DNA of 64,000 nucleotides from Bordetella petrii (GTDB lineage: Bacteria; Pseudomonadota; Gammaproteobacteria; Burkholderiales; Burkholderiaceae_B), in assembly GCF_017356245.1 (NCBI RefSeq), contig NZ_JAFMZZ010000004.1:813163-877162 (forward strand), read 5' to 3'. Each line of letters begins with the position of its first letter. Positions within the stretch are counted from its first letter, which is position 1. The position numbers were made by a program, and so were the translations under genes. This document shows positions 1-7,798 of the stretch, one piece after another. The notes beneath the pieces were generated by a model that worked only from the letters and a program-made list of their open reading frames with translations, did not search any database and was not told where the DNA came from.

Positions 1-45
1 GGCGTTATACAAGAAAAGATGCTGCAGATGCAGGGGTATGGGGCA

Positions 46-1341
46 ATGGCTGTAGAACTGAACCGCTTGAGCGCGACACAGGCCGCGCAATTGTTGGCGC
101 GCCGCGAACTCGGCGCCGAGCAGCTGCTGCGCGCGTGCTTCGCGCGCATCGAGCAGCGCGACGACGCCGTGCGCGCCTGGGCCGCGCTCGACAAGGCGCA
201 GGCGCTCGAACAGGCGCGCGCGCTCGACCAATCCGCCACGCGCGGCGTGCTGCACGGCCTGCCGTTCGGCGTGAAAGACATGTTCGCCACCTGGGACCTG
301 CCCACCTGTTACGGCTCGTCCATCTACGAAGGCCATCGCCCGCCCCTGGACGCGGCCGCGGTGGCGCTGTGCCGCGAAGCCGGAGCGCTGGTGGCGGGCA
401 AGACCGTCACCACCGAGTTCGCCACGTTCCAGCCGGGCCCCACGCGCAATCCGCACAATCCGGCCTATACGCCCGGCGGCTCGTCCAGCGGCTCGGCGGC
501 GGCCGTGGCCGACTGCATGGTGCCGTTCGCGCTGGGCACCCAGACGGCCGGCTCCATCATCCGCCCGGCGGCATACTGCGGCGTGGTGGGCTACAAGCCG
601 TCATTCGGCCGCGTGGCGCGCGCCGGCCTGAAAAGCCTGGCCGACACGCTGGACACCGTGGGCGGCTTTGCCCGCAGCGTCGACGACATCGCCCTGTTCG
701 CCTCGGTGCTGCTGCGCGATCCGGCCCTGCGCGAACTCGGCTACGACGCCCGCCCGCGCATCGGCATGTACCGCACCTTGCAGTGGCGCCACACACTGCC
801 CGAAACCCGCAAGGCGTACGAACTTGCCGCTAGCGCACTGTCGCGCGCCGGCGCGCAGATCAGCGAACTGGAACTGCCGCCCGACTTGTGCGCGCTGGTG
901 CAGGTGCATGCCGACATCATGAGTTTCGAAGCCGCCCAGTCGCTGGCTTTCGAGCGTACCCGCCATGCCGCCAGCCTGAGCGGCTCGCTGCAGGCGCTGC
1001 TCGAGGCCGGCTGCCAGATCAGCGCCGACGAGCACCGCGGCAACCTGGCGCGCGCCGCCCAGGGGCGCGCCCGGGCCGAGCCGTGGTTCGACGACTACGA
1101 CATCCTGCTGGCGCCCAGCGCCAGCGGCGAGGCGCCTTTCATCGACCAGGGCACCGGCGACCCGCAGTTCTGCCGCGTGTGGACGCTGTTCGGCTGCCCC
1201 TGCGTGCACCTGCCGTTCGACACGGGCCCGCAGGGCCTGCCGGTGGGGCTGCAGGCCGTGGGCCGGCCCGGCGACGACCACCGCACCCTGGCCATCGCGC
1301 GCTGGGTGCTGAACGTGCTGCGGCCCGAGGTCGATGCCTGA
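46..1341 (+). CDS. Amidase signature family hydrolase
   Basis: Hydrolyses a C-N amide bond by the Ser-cisSer-Lys triad of the amidase signature family; substrate unknown. Visible residues: Lys77 in GVKDMF, the glycine/serine loop TPGGSSSGS (residues 142-150) carrying the cis-Ser, and the nucleophile candidate Ser170 in LGTQTAGSIIRP. The length, 431 aa, is normal for single-domain amidases and there is no signal peptide, so it is probably cytoplasmic. I chose the ATG at 46 because AGGGG lies nine bases upstream; an in-frame ATG at 19 would add nine residues without a better ribosome site. It converges with leuA. It could be a biuret/allophanate- or mandelamide-type amidase. It is not GatA in an obvious operon, since no gatB or gatC is adjacent. 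Confidence 0.88.
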   Translation: MAVELNRLSATQAAQLLARRELGAEQLLRACFARIEQRDDAVRAWAALDKAQALEQARALDQSATRGVLHGLPFGVKDMFATWDLPTCYGSSIYEGHRPPLDAAAVALCREAGALVAGKTVTTEFATFQPGPTRNPHNPAYTPGGSSSGSAAAVADCMVPFALGTQTAGSIIRPAAYCGVVGYKPSFGRVARAGLKSLADTLDTVGGFARSVDDIALFASVLLRDPALRELGYDARPRIGMYRTLQWRHTLPETRKAYELAASALSRAGAQISELELPPDLCALVQVHADIMSFEAAQSLAFERTRHAASLSGSLQALLEAGCQISADEHRGNLARAAQGRARAEPWFDDYDILLAPSASGEAPFIDQGTGDPQFCRVWTLFGCPCVHLPFDTGPQGLPVGLQAVGRPGDDHRTLAIARWVLNVLRPEVDA

Positions 1342-1411
1342 CACTGAGCATGGCGTGGCGCATCAGGGCGTCAGGGGTCTGGCGCCTGCGGGCGCGCGCG
1401 GAATTCAATCG

Positions 1412-1448
1412 CGAAAATAAAAAGGCCCGCCGGGTAAGGCGGGCCTTC
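1412..1448 (-). terminator. Intrinsic terminator of leuA
   Basis: On the minus strand a GC-rich stem (AAGGCCCGCC pairing with GGCGGGCCTT, plus 1422-1431 and 1438-1447) is followed directly by TTTTTATTTT. The T-run lies only on the minus-strand 3' side, so it ends leuA transcription and not the converging amidase. Confidence 0.9.
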
Positions 1449-1465
1449 GTGCCTGGGAACGCGGA

Positions 1466-3175
1466 TCACGCGGCCTGGGCGGTCTCGCTGTCGGTGGTGG
1501 CGGCCACGCCGTTGGCCAGGTGCCGGTTCACGGCGCTGAGCACGGCCTGGAACGATGCGGTGACGATGTCGCGGTCGATGCCCACGCCGAAGCCGGTGGC
1601 CGAATCGCCCACCCGCAGTTCGACATAGCTGGCCGCGCGCGTGTCGGTGCCGGTGCCAATGGCGTGCTCGTGGTAGTCCATGATGCGCACGGGTACGTCC
1701 AGCGCCGCCACGAACGCCGAGATCGCGCCGTCGCCGCTGCCGGTTACCACGCGGCGCTCGCCGTTGTAGTCCAGTTCGACCTGGATGCTGAATTGCTTGC
1801 CCTGTCCGGCGGCCGGGTCGCCATCGATGCGGTGGCGCACCAGCTTCCAGGGGCTGTGCTGCTCCAGGTACTCGCGGTTGAAAATGGTGTGTACGTCATC
1901 GGCCGTGACTTCGCGCCCCGTTTCATCGGTGACGCGCTGGATGGCGCGGCTGAATTCGATCTGCAGGCGGCGCGGCAGTACCAGGCCGTGCTCTTGTTCG
2001 AGCAGGTACGACACCCCGCCCTTGCCCGACTGGCTGTTGACGCGAATGACGGCGTCGTAGCTGCGGCCCAGGTCGGCGGGGTCGATGGGCAGGTAGGGCA
2101 CTTCCCAGATGGCGTCGGGCTTTTGCTGCGCAAAGCCTTTCTTGATGGCGTCCTGGTGCGAGCCCGAGAACGCGGTGAAGACCAGGTCGCCGGCGTACGG
2201 ATGGCGCGGGTGCACGGGCAGCTGGTTGCAGTATTCGGCGCAGCGGCGCACTTCGTCGATGTCGGAAAAATCCAGGCCGGGATGCACGCCCTGCGTGTAC
2301 AGGTTCAGCGCCAGGGTCACCAGGTCGACGTTGCCGGTGCGCTCGCCGCTGCCGAACAGGCAGCCTTCGATGCGGTCGGCGCCCGCCATGACGGCGAATT
2401 CGGCGGCGGCCACGGCGGTGCCGCGGTCATTGTGCGGGTGCACGCTCAGCACGATGCTGTCGCGGCGCGCCAGGTTCTTGTGCATCCACTCGATCTGGTC
2501 GGCGTACAGGTTGGGCGAGGTGGCTTCGATGGTGGCCGGCAGGTTCAGCACCATCTTGCAGTCGGGCGTGGGCTGCCAGACATCGGCCACGGCGTTGGAC
2601 ACTTCCAGCGCGAACTCGGGCTCGGTGGTGCTGAAAACCTCGGGCGAGTATTCGTAGCGCCACTTCGTTTCGGGATGCTGCCCCATGTACTGCTTGACCC
2701 ACTGCGTGCCCGAGACGGCGATCTGCTTGATTTCGTCTTTGCTCATGTTGAACACCACCTTGCGGAACGCCGGCGCGCAGGCGTTGTACAAGTGCACGAT
2801 GGCCTGCTTGGCCCCCGCCGCGGCTTCGACGGTGCGGCTGATCAGGTCTTCGCGCGACTGGGTCAGCACGATGATGGTGACGTCGTCGGGAACGCGCTTT
2901 TCGTCGACCAGCTTGCGCACGAAGTCGAAGTCGGTCTGCGAGGCGGCGGGAAAGCCCACTTCGATTTCCTTGAAGCCGATCTTGACCAGCTGCTCGAAGA
3001 AGCGCAGCTTGCGCTCGACGCTCATGGGCTCGATCAGCGACTGGTTGCCGTCGCGCAGGTCGGTGCTCATCCAGATGGGCGGCTGGGTGATGCGGCGGCT
3101 GGGCCAGGTGCGTTCAGAGAAGTCGCGCGTGAACGGCGCGAAGGGGACGTATTTGGTGGCGGGGTTGGCAAGCAT
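1466..3175 (-). CDS. leuA: 2-isopropylmalate synthase
   Basis: Condenses acetyl-CoA with 2-ketoisovalerate, the first committed step of leucine synthesis. The protein (569 aa) begins the HMGL-like TIM barrel with [10 protein letters not shown] near residue 40 and continues with [16 protein letters not shown]. Later come the metal-site histidines in [12 protein letters not shown], and the C-terminal LeuA dimer/regulatory domain follows (about residues 430-560). Length and sequence match the long, yeast-like LeuA form common in betaproteobacteria. It stands alone, without leuBCD. A leader ORF rich in CTA leucine codons lies upstream (see 3364-3489), which suggests attenuation by leucyl-tRNA. 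A strong terminator follows the gene. The ATG at 3175 starts [12 protein letters not shown], typical of the family. Confidence 0.95.
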   Translation of the reverse strand: MLANPATKYVPFAPFTRDFSERTWPSRRITQPPIWMSTDLRDGNQSLIEPMSVERKLRFFEQLVKIGFKEIEVGFPAASQTDFDFVRKLVDEKRVPDDVTIIVLTQSREDLISRTVEAAAGAKQAIVHLYNACAPAFRKVVFNMSKDEIKQIAVSGTQWVKQYMGQHPETKWRYEYSPEVFSTTEPEFALEVSNAVADVWQPTPDCKMVLNLPATIEATSPNLYADQIEWMHKNLARRDSIVLSVHPHNDRGTAVAAAEFAVMAGADRIEGCLFGSGERTGNVDLVTLALNLYTQGVHPGLDFSDIDEVRRCAEYCNQLPVHPRHPYAGDLVFTAFSGSHQDAIKKGFAQQKPDAIWEVPYLPIDPADLGRSYDAVIRVNSQSGKGGVSYLLEQEHGLVLPRRLQIEFSRAIQRVTDETGREVTADDVHTIFNREYLEQHSPWKLVRHRIDGDPAAGQGKQFSIQVELDYNGERRVVTGSGDGAISAFVAALDVPVRIMDYHEHAIGTGTDTRAASYVELRVGDSATGFGVGIDRDIVTASFQAVLSAVNRHLANGVAATTDSETAQAA

Positions 3176-3363
3176 CAGTACACCTCGATCAATATTCCCG
3201 ATGTGTGGCGGGATGAATTCCGGTTTCGGTTCCGGGGAACCCTGTTCGGCAGGCCGGGATAGTGGTCCGGGGCATCAGCGGGCCATGAGTGGGCCGGCTG
3301 GAGGCAAGCGATGAACAGGGAACAGGCTTGTGGCGGAGCGTGGCTGCCGAGCTACCACGGGCG
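3176..3363 (-). promoter_or_regulatory. Candidate leuA attenuator region
   Basis: This non-coding stretch lies between the candidate leader peptide and leuA. It can form alternative pairings: an 8-base arm CCCTGTTC (minus strand, plus 3313-3320) pairs perfectly with GAACAGGG (plus 3240-3247), and a GTTCC..GGAAC hairpin sits at about 3229-3240. I see no clean U-tract, so termination, if any, would be unusual or Rho-assisted. The regulatory role is inferred from the leader ORF and the biology of leuA. Confidence 0.45.
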
Positions 3364-3489
3364 CTAGGCCCGGCAACCGATCGGTAGGTATAGCGATAGC
3401 GCGGCGAGGGAGATTTGCGCGCGCAGGCCGGCTTCCGGCGCGCTGTGGCGTCCGGAGGCAATCGCGAGGGGGAATCGGATATCGGCCAT
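3364..3489 (-). CDS. Candidate leucine leader peptide of leuA
   Basis: A small ORF upstream of leuA, up to 41 codons from ATG 3489, ends ISLAALSLYLPIGCRA. Three leucines in its last third are written CTA (codons at plus 3397-3399, 3391-3393 and 3385-3387), a rare leucine codon in a genome this GC-rich. Closely spaced CUA codons near the end of a short upstream ORF are the hallmark of leucine-operon leader peptides such as enteric leuL. The true start is uncertain: the ATG at 3489 has no ribosome site, and a CTG at 3426 preceded by GGAAG would give a 20-residue peptide. A possible promoter (TTGACT at 3498-3503, 16 bases, TATCCG at 3476-3481) would favour the shorter form. Confidence 0.5.
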   Translation of the reverse strand: MADIRFPLAIASGRHSAPEAGLRAQISLAALSLYLPIGCRA

Positions 3490-3507
3490 AAGCCGTAAGT
3501 CAAACAC

Positions 3508-3545
3508 ATTTTTGGCCCCGGCGCAACGGCCAGGGGCCCAAAAGC
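3508..3545. repeat. Inverted repeat after the membrane-protein gene
   Basis: A GGCCCC-rich inverted repeat flanked by T and A runs lies between the stop of the membrane protein at 3546 and the leuA leader. It forms a stable stem on either strand, but neither strand has a T-run on its 3' side, so I do not call it an intrinsic terminator. Confidence 0.4.
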
Positions 3546-4178
3546 CTACAAATTGGGCTCGATGCGGGCGCCGGCCGGGCGGGCCTCTGGCTGCAAAGCG
3601 GGCGCGGCGGGCCGGGCCGGCGGCGGGCCGCCCGCCGGCTGCCGGGCGGTGCGCCCGTCGAGAATATCGCCCTGCTGGCGCACCAGGTCGATTTTGCCGA
3701 TGCGGCTGTGGCGCAGTTCGCCCAGCGCCTGGCGCAGGTCGCCCAGGGTGAAGGGTTCGTCGCGGCTGCCCCAGACCCAGCGCAGCACGGCCACGACTTC
3801 GTCCGACAGTTGCGGCACCAGGGTGGCCAGGTCGTCTGACGGCACCGGGCGGGCCCGCGCCGCGGCCATGTCGGAAGCCACCCAGGCGCGCACGATGAAG
3901 AATATGATCAGCGTCCAGATGACCACCACGCCCCACCGCGCATAAGGAAGCGCCTTCTGCAGGAAATTGCTGCCGTCCTGGCCCACGATGGGCAGGTTTT
4001 CGAAGTTCAGGTCGTGGCCCAGGCTCAGCAGCCACGAGGCCACCAGCAGCCACACGATGGCGGCAACGACCAGGATCACCGCCCGGACCAGCAGCCGAGG
4101 CAGCGCCAATTTCAGCAGCGTCTGGCCGATCAGGCGGCAATCTTGGCGGACGCGTTCGGGCGAGGCGGGATTCATCAT
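3546..4178 (-). CDS. Two-helix inner membrane protein of unknown function
   Basis: I do not recognise this 210-aa protein by function. It has two hydrophobic helices (about residues 29-53 and 82-100), a short loop between them, then a soluble region to about residue 170. That region contains LVPQLSDEVVAVLRWVWGSRDEPFTLGDLRQALGELRHSRIG, which looks like a compact helical domain. The tail is rich in alanine, proline and arginine. The likely topology is two membrane passes with a cytoplasmic C-terminal domain. The gene starts head to head with rpoN: its ATG codons (4173-4178) overlap or abut the first possible rpoN start. No operon partner is visible. Confidence 0.65.
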   Translation of the reverse strand: MMNPASPERVRQDCRLIGQTLLKLALPRLLVRAVILVVAAIVWLLVASWLLSLGHDLNFENLPIVGQDGSNFLQKALPYARWGVVVIWTLIIFFIVRAWVASDMAAARARPVPSDDLATLVPQLSDEVVAVLRWVWGSRDEPFTLGDLRQALGELRHSRIGKIDLVRQQGDILDGRTARQPAGGPPPARPAAPALQPEARPAGARIEPNL

Positions 4179-4194
4179 GCAAAATATTGTACCT

Positions 4195-5616
4195 ATGACC
4201 CGGCCCGCGTTGGAACTTCGTACCGGTCAACATTTGGCGTTGACCCCCCAGCTGCAACAATCGATACGATTGCTGCAGCTTTCCACGCTGGATCTGCAGA
4301 CCGAGATCTCGCAGGCCCTGGCCGACAATCCGATGCTGGAACGCAACGATGAGCGGCCCGAAGCCGAGGCCGACGCGCCCACCGAGCGTGAGGCCGACAT
4401 CGATGACGAGCCCCCGCGCGAAGCCGAGACGCGCATCGACGAAATGCCCGGTTCGGGCGGCGTTTACCCCGACGACCGGCTCGATGGCCCCGACACGGCC
4501 CGCAGCGACACCCTGCGCGAGCACCTGCTGGCCCAGCTGGGGCTGACCCGGGCCGGCCAGCGCGACGCCGCGCTGGTGGGCCTGCTGATCGACGAGCTGG
4601 ACGAAAACGGCTACCTAGCCTCGCCCCTGGAAGAGATCCTGGCGTGGCTGCCGCCCGAGGCCGAGCCCGAGCTGGACGAGCTGCGCGCGGCCCTGACCCT
4701 GCTGCAATCGTTCGACCCGCCGGGCATCGGGGCGCGCGACATGGCGGAATGCCTGGTGTTGCAATTGCGCAACCCCGACCTGGCGCGCCTGCCCGAAGCG
4801 GCCGATCCGGCGGTGCTGGCCTGCGCGCGCCGCCTGTGCGCCGACCACCTGCCCCTGCTGGCGGCCGGCAACGCGGCACGCCTGCGCGATGCACTGCAGT
4901 GCGACGAGGCCACGGCCCGCGCGGCGCACGCCCTGATCCGCCGGCTGGACCCCCGCCCCGGGCGCGCCTGGACGGTGCCGGCGGCCGACTACGCGGTGCC
5001 GGATGTCATTGTGCGGAAAACCCGCCAGGGCTGGCAGGCCGTTCTGAACAGCGCCGCGGTGCCGCGCCTGCAGGTCAACGCCCTGTACGCGCAGCTGCTG
5101 GGCAACCAGCGCGAGGCCAGCCACGCGGGGCTGCACGCGCAATTGCAGCAGGCGCGCTGGATGATACGCAACGTCGAACAGCGCTTCGACACGATCCTGC
5201 GCGTGGCCCAGGCCATCGTGGCGCACCAGTCGGCATTCTTCAGCGTGGGCCCGGCCGCCATGCGGCCGCTGATCCTGAAAGACATCGCCGGCGAGCTGGG
5301 CCTGCACGAATCGACCATTTCCCGGGCCACCACCCAGAAATACATGCTGACGCCGTTCGGCACGCTGGAGCTCAAGCACTTCTTCGGCAGCGGGGTGGCC
5401 ACCGATGGCGGCGACGTCGCCTCGGCCACGGCCGTACAGGAAGTCATCCGCCAGATGGTGGCCGGCGAAGACCGGGCCAAGCCGCTGTCCGACAACCAGA
5501 TCACGCAGCGCCTGGCCGACCAGGGCATCGTCATCGCGCGCCGCACGGTGGCCAAATACCGCGAAGCGCTGCGCATCGCGCCCGCCAGCCTGCGCAAGGC
5601 GCATGCCGCGCGCTAG
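4195..5616 (+). CDS. rpoN: RNA polymerase sigma-54 factor
   Basis: Sigma-54 directs RNA polymerase to -24/-12 promoters and needs an enhancer-binding ATPase. The order is standard: the glutamine/leucine-rich activator region (LTPQLQQSIRLLQLSTLDLQ, residues about 15-35), an acidic region, the core-binding domain, the helix-turn-helix (DIAGELGLHESTISRATTQKY) and the RpoN box ARRTVAKYRE near the C-terminus. Length is 473 aa against 477 in E. coli. I chose ATG 4195 because LELRTGQHLALTPQL then aligns with the family N-terminus; ATG 4177 would add six residues and overlap the divergent gene. It lacks the usual lptB upstream and hpf/ptsN downstream, so it may be a relocated or second copy. Confidence 0.93.
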   Translation: MTRPALELRTGQHLALTPQLQQSIRLLQLSTLDLQTEISQALADNPMLERNDERPEAEADAPTEREADIDDEPPREAETRIDEMPGSGGVYPDDRLDGPDTARSDTLREHLLAQLGLTRAGQRDAALVGLLIDELDENGYLASPLEEILAWLPPEAEPELDELRAALTLLQSFDPPGIGARDMAECLVLQLRNPDLARLPEAADPAVLACARRLCADHLPLLAAGNAARLRDALQCDEATARAAHALIRRLDPRPGRAWTVPAADYAVPDVIVRKTRQGWQAVLNSAAVPRLQVNALYAQLLGNQREASHAGLHAQLQQARWMIRNVEQRFDTILRVAQAIVAHQSAFFSVGPAAMRPLILKDIAGELGLHESTISRATTQKYMLTPFGTLELKHFFGSGVATDGGDVASATAVQEVIRQMVAGEDRAKPLSDNQITQRLADQGIVIARRTVAKYREALRIAPASLRKAHAAR

Positions 5617-5702
5617 CGCCCGCTGGTAATTTGTCCCTGTTTTTCAAGCGCTTGCGTGGATGGCCGCGCAAGCCACGGCTTGCATTTGCGCGGATAAATC
5701 AC

Positions 5703-5721
5703 GATAATTATTCTCATGTAC
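5703..5721 (+). promoter_or_regulatory. Candidate Fur box over the bfd start
   Basis: The 19 bases from GATAAT to GTAC match 13 of 19 positions of the classical Fur consensus GATAATGATAATCATTATC. The site covers the bfd start codon at 5716, so bound Fur would block both transcription and translation initiation. The call rests on sequence similarity only. Confidence 0.6.
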
Positions 5722-6000
5722 ATTTGCGTATGTAACGCCATCACCGAACGCCAGGTCCGCGCCTCTGTGGACGCAGGCGCCAGCACGCTCTCGGACCTGC
5801 AGTTCGAGCTGGGCGTGGCGACCTGCTGCGGCTGCTGCGCCGCCACGGCGCAGGAATACCTGCCCGGCGGACGCTGCTCCAGCGTCTGCAACGTGCATTC
5901 GGTAGCCATGGATGTCGGCCCGGCCGCTGCCGGCGCCGTCGTCGAAACCGGCGCCCCCGCGGCCAACGGTTTCCCCATCCCCCTGGTTGCGGCGGCCTGA
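5716..6000 (+). CDS. bfd: Bacterioferritin-associated ferredoxin
   Basis: A [2Fe-2S] ferredoxin that reduces the haem of bacterioferritin so that stored iron can be released. The N-terminal half matches the family: MYICVCNAIT supplies Cys4 and Cys6 and TCCGCC supplies Cys38 and Cys41 of the C-x-C...C-x2-C cluster site, with extra cysteines at 37 and 40. The protein has 94 aa against about 64 in E. coli; the C-terminal tail after about residue 52 is low-complexity, with no known role. There is no clear ribosome site before ATG 5716, where the Fur-like site sits. The bfr gene follows on the same strand after 357 bases. Confidence 0.88.
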   Translation: MYICVCNAITERQVRASVDAGASTLSDLQFELGVATCCGCCAATAQEYLPGGRCSSVCNVHSVAMDVGPAAAGAVVETGAPAANGFPIPLVAAA

Positions 6001-6184
6001 GCCGCGCGGCCGCCCCGTCCGTTGTAGTTCGCCAACGTCACGCCAGGCCCCGCCCGGCGGCATGATCGTGCCCGCCAGGCCGTGGCGGCGCCCCATGGCG
6101 CGGCGATTGCCGGATGCAATTTGCGATTGCGGCGCGCCGCAACGCCAGCCATGGCGCCGCCATTGATGCGGGCCATCCAACACG

Positions 6185-6203
6185 CATACTCATTCTCATT
6201 CGA
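6185..6203 (-). promoter_or_regulatory. Second candidate Fur box, upstream of bfr
   Basis: On the minus strand TCGAATGAGAATGAGTATG matches 12 of 19 positions of the Fur consensus. It lies about 155 bases before the bfr start in the 357-base gap between bfd and bfr. I saw nothing else convincing in that gap apart from the ribosome site AAGGAG at about 6346-6351. Confidence 0.45.
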
Positions 6204-6357
6204 TTGTCGCTTTCGGATCGCGCTTGCAGAGCCATTTATCAAATGCAGCGCCACCCTAGCCGCGGCCCCCGGTGCGGTGTTAGCCTGCCAGCGTTGCATG
6301 CGCGATTAGGGCGCACGCAGGGGCGCGGGCGCCGCGCTCCGGATCAAGGAGTTCATC

Positions 6358-6834
6358 ATGAAAGGCGACAAGACGGTCATCCAGTTCCTGAACAAGCAAC
6401 TGACCAACGAACTGACGGCCATCAACCAGTATTTCCTGCACGCCCGCATCCTGGGGCATTGGGGCCTGAAAAAGCTGGGCAAGCACGAATACGAAGAATC
6501 GATCGGCGAAATGAAGCACGCCGATCGCCTGATCGAGCGCATCCTGATGCTCGACGGCCTGCCCAACCTGCAAGACTTGCACAAACTGCTGATCGGCGAA
6601 GACGTGCCCGAGATGCTGTCCTGTGATCTCAAGCTCGAACAAGGCGCCCAGGCCACCGTGAAAGAAGCCATCGCGCATTGCGAATCGGTGCGTGATTACG
6701 TGTCGCGCGACCTGTTCCAGGACATCCTGGACGACACCGAAGAGCATATCGACTACCTTGAAACCCAGATCGAGCTGATCGGCAAGGTCGGCCTGCAGAA
6801 CTACCTGCAAAGCCAGATGGAACCCGAAGGCTGA
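6358..6834 (+). CDS. bfr: Bacterioferritin
   Basis: A haem-containing 24-mer cage that oxidises and stores iron. The 158 aa align without gaps to E. coli Bfr, including haem ligand Met52 and ferroxidase residues Glu18, Glu51, His54, Glu94 and His130. The position of the sixth ligand, Glu127, is threonine ([10 protein letters not shown], codon ACC), with glutamates at 128 and 129. The diiron site may therefore use a neighbouring glutamate or be weakened. A strong AAGGAG ribosome site precedes ATG 6358. It pairs functionally with bfd just upstream and ends at a perfect 20-bp terminator hairpin. Confidence 0.95.
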   Translation: MKGDKTVIQFLNKQLTNELTAINQYFLHARILGHWGLKKLGKHEYEESIGEMKHADRLIERILMLDGLPNLQDLHKLLIGEDVPEMLSCDLKLEQGAQATVKEAIAHCESVRDYVSRDLFQDILDDTEEHIDYLETQIELIGKVGLQNYLQSQMEPEG

Positions 6835-6872
6835 CCGACGCCGCCGGATGCCTTGCGCATCCGGCCTAGGCC

Positions 6873-6914
6873 GCCACGCAAAAGGGCCCGCATGTGCGGG
6901 CCCTTTTGCGTGGC
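6873..6914 (+). terminator. Terminator hairpin after bfr
   Basis: A perfect 20-bp inverted repeat (6873-6892 and 6895-6914) with a two-base loop; the descending arm carries CCCTTTTGCG. A smaller hairpin (CCGGATGC..GCATCCGG, 6844-6864) precedes it. The symmetric A and T tracts inside the stem could let it act in both directions. Confidence 0.8.
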
Positions 6915-6938
6915 CGATACCGTGGGCGGCACCGATCC

Positions 6939-6970
6939 GGTGTCAGGCACCCTGGCGGGAGCCAGACACC
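6939..6970. repeat. Palindromic repeat A, single unit
   Basis: GGTGTCAGGC..GCCAGACACC forms a 10-bp stem with one mismatch. Related units occur as pairs at 13481-13574 and 18482-18570, so this is one member of a dispersed intergenic repeat family. Confidence 0.75.
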
Positions 6971-7012
6971 TTGCCCGACGTGGCCCGCCAGCATGAAAAC
7001 GGGTGCCGCTGA

Positions 7013-7096
7013 ATCGGGGACGCCGCGGAGCCGGCTTCGCCGGTCCGCCAGCGTCGCCCCCCTCGAAGGGGGGAAGCGCGCAGCGCTTCGGGGGGT
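7013..7096. repeat. Dispersed repeat B, first copy
   Basis: A GC-rich block with nested palindromes (GCCGGCTTCGCCGGT, CCCCCCTCGAAGGGGGG and AGCGCGCAGCGCTTCGGGGGG). Its last third recurs at 18598-18638. Both copies lie just downstream of the stop codon of a minus-strand gene, so on that strand they form a 3' structure. Confidence 0.65.
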
Positions 7097-7105
7097 GGGC
7101 TTTAC

Positions 7106-7777
7106 CTAGTCAGGCCGCCGCGGGCATTCGGCAATGGTGCCCCAGGCGCGGTTGGGGCCGCAGTATTTGTTGCGGGCGTTCCAGGAGCAGGTGGGGCGTT
7201 CGAAGAAGCCCTGGTCCGCGCAATGGGCCAGTTCGCGCTGCAGCGCTTCTTTCCAGGCGCCGTTGGCCGGCGGCGGCGTGGGCGCGGTGGGCATGGTAAC
7301 CGGCGGGTTCAGGGCGTAGGCCTGCTGGTCGGGCGGCGGCGCCGCGGTGGTGGGCGGCAGCGATTGCAGGTCGAGCGTGGTGACGTCGGAAGGGCCCGAG
7401 GGCAGCGGCACGGATGATGCCGCGGCCAGTTCGCGGGCTTCGTCCATGCTGATGTTGTCGCGCGAGATGCGCACCGACGGGTCGGTGGTGGTGTCGAACA
7501 GCGACACCGTGGATACCGTCCAGCTTTCGCCGTCGGGCTTGTCGGGCACGCCCAGCGTGCCGTCGACCCGCGGCTGGGGCGGCTGCGCCACGTATGGCCT
7601 GCCGTTGGCGTCCAGCACCGGTTCCTGGGACACCAGGCTTTCCTGGCCGGGCGCGGCGCTTGCCTTGGGCGCGTGCGCCACCAGCCAATCGCCGAGTTGG
7701 ATTCCGCCCCACGCCGCAGCGCCCAGCGCCAGCAGGAGCGTTGCGAACAATACACGCCAAGACATTGCTACCCTCAT
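7106..7777 (-). CDS. Small exported protein with a cysteine-rich C-terminus
   Basis: Function unknown, 223 aa. It starts with a single hydrophobic segment (VLFATLLLALGAAAWGGIQL), an uncleaved anchor or signal peptide, and has no lipobox. A long proline/alanine-rich linker follows. The last 45 residues hold four cysteines (AHCADQG, RPTCSWN, KYCGPN, AECPRRP), probably two disulfides in the periplasm. This tail, with WNARNKYCGPNRAWG, looks like the conserved part. ATG 7777 (MRVAMSWR) and ATG 7765 (MSWRVLF) are both possible. It lies 21 bases downstream of prfC on the same strand and may share its transcript. Confidence 0.6.
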   Translation of the reverse strand: MRVAMSWRVLFATLLLALGAAAWGGIQLGDWLVAHAPKASAAPGQESLVSQEPVLDANGRPYVAQPPQPRVDGTLGVPDKPDGESWTVSTVSLFDTTTDPSVRISRDNISMDEARELAAASSVPLPSGPSDVTTLDLQSLPPTTAAPPPDQQAYALNPPVTMPTAPTPPPANGAWKEALQRELAHCADQGFFERPTCSWNARNKYCGPNRAWGTIAECPRRPD

Positions 7778-7798
7778 CTTTGCGACGGCCTGCCCGGC

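Noticed and set aside
1520..3262. 580-codon ORF antisense to leuA
   Set aside because: Its protein is valine/histidine/glycine-rich shadow coding with no domain; leuA on the other strand explains the region.
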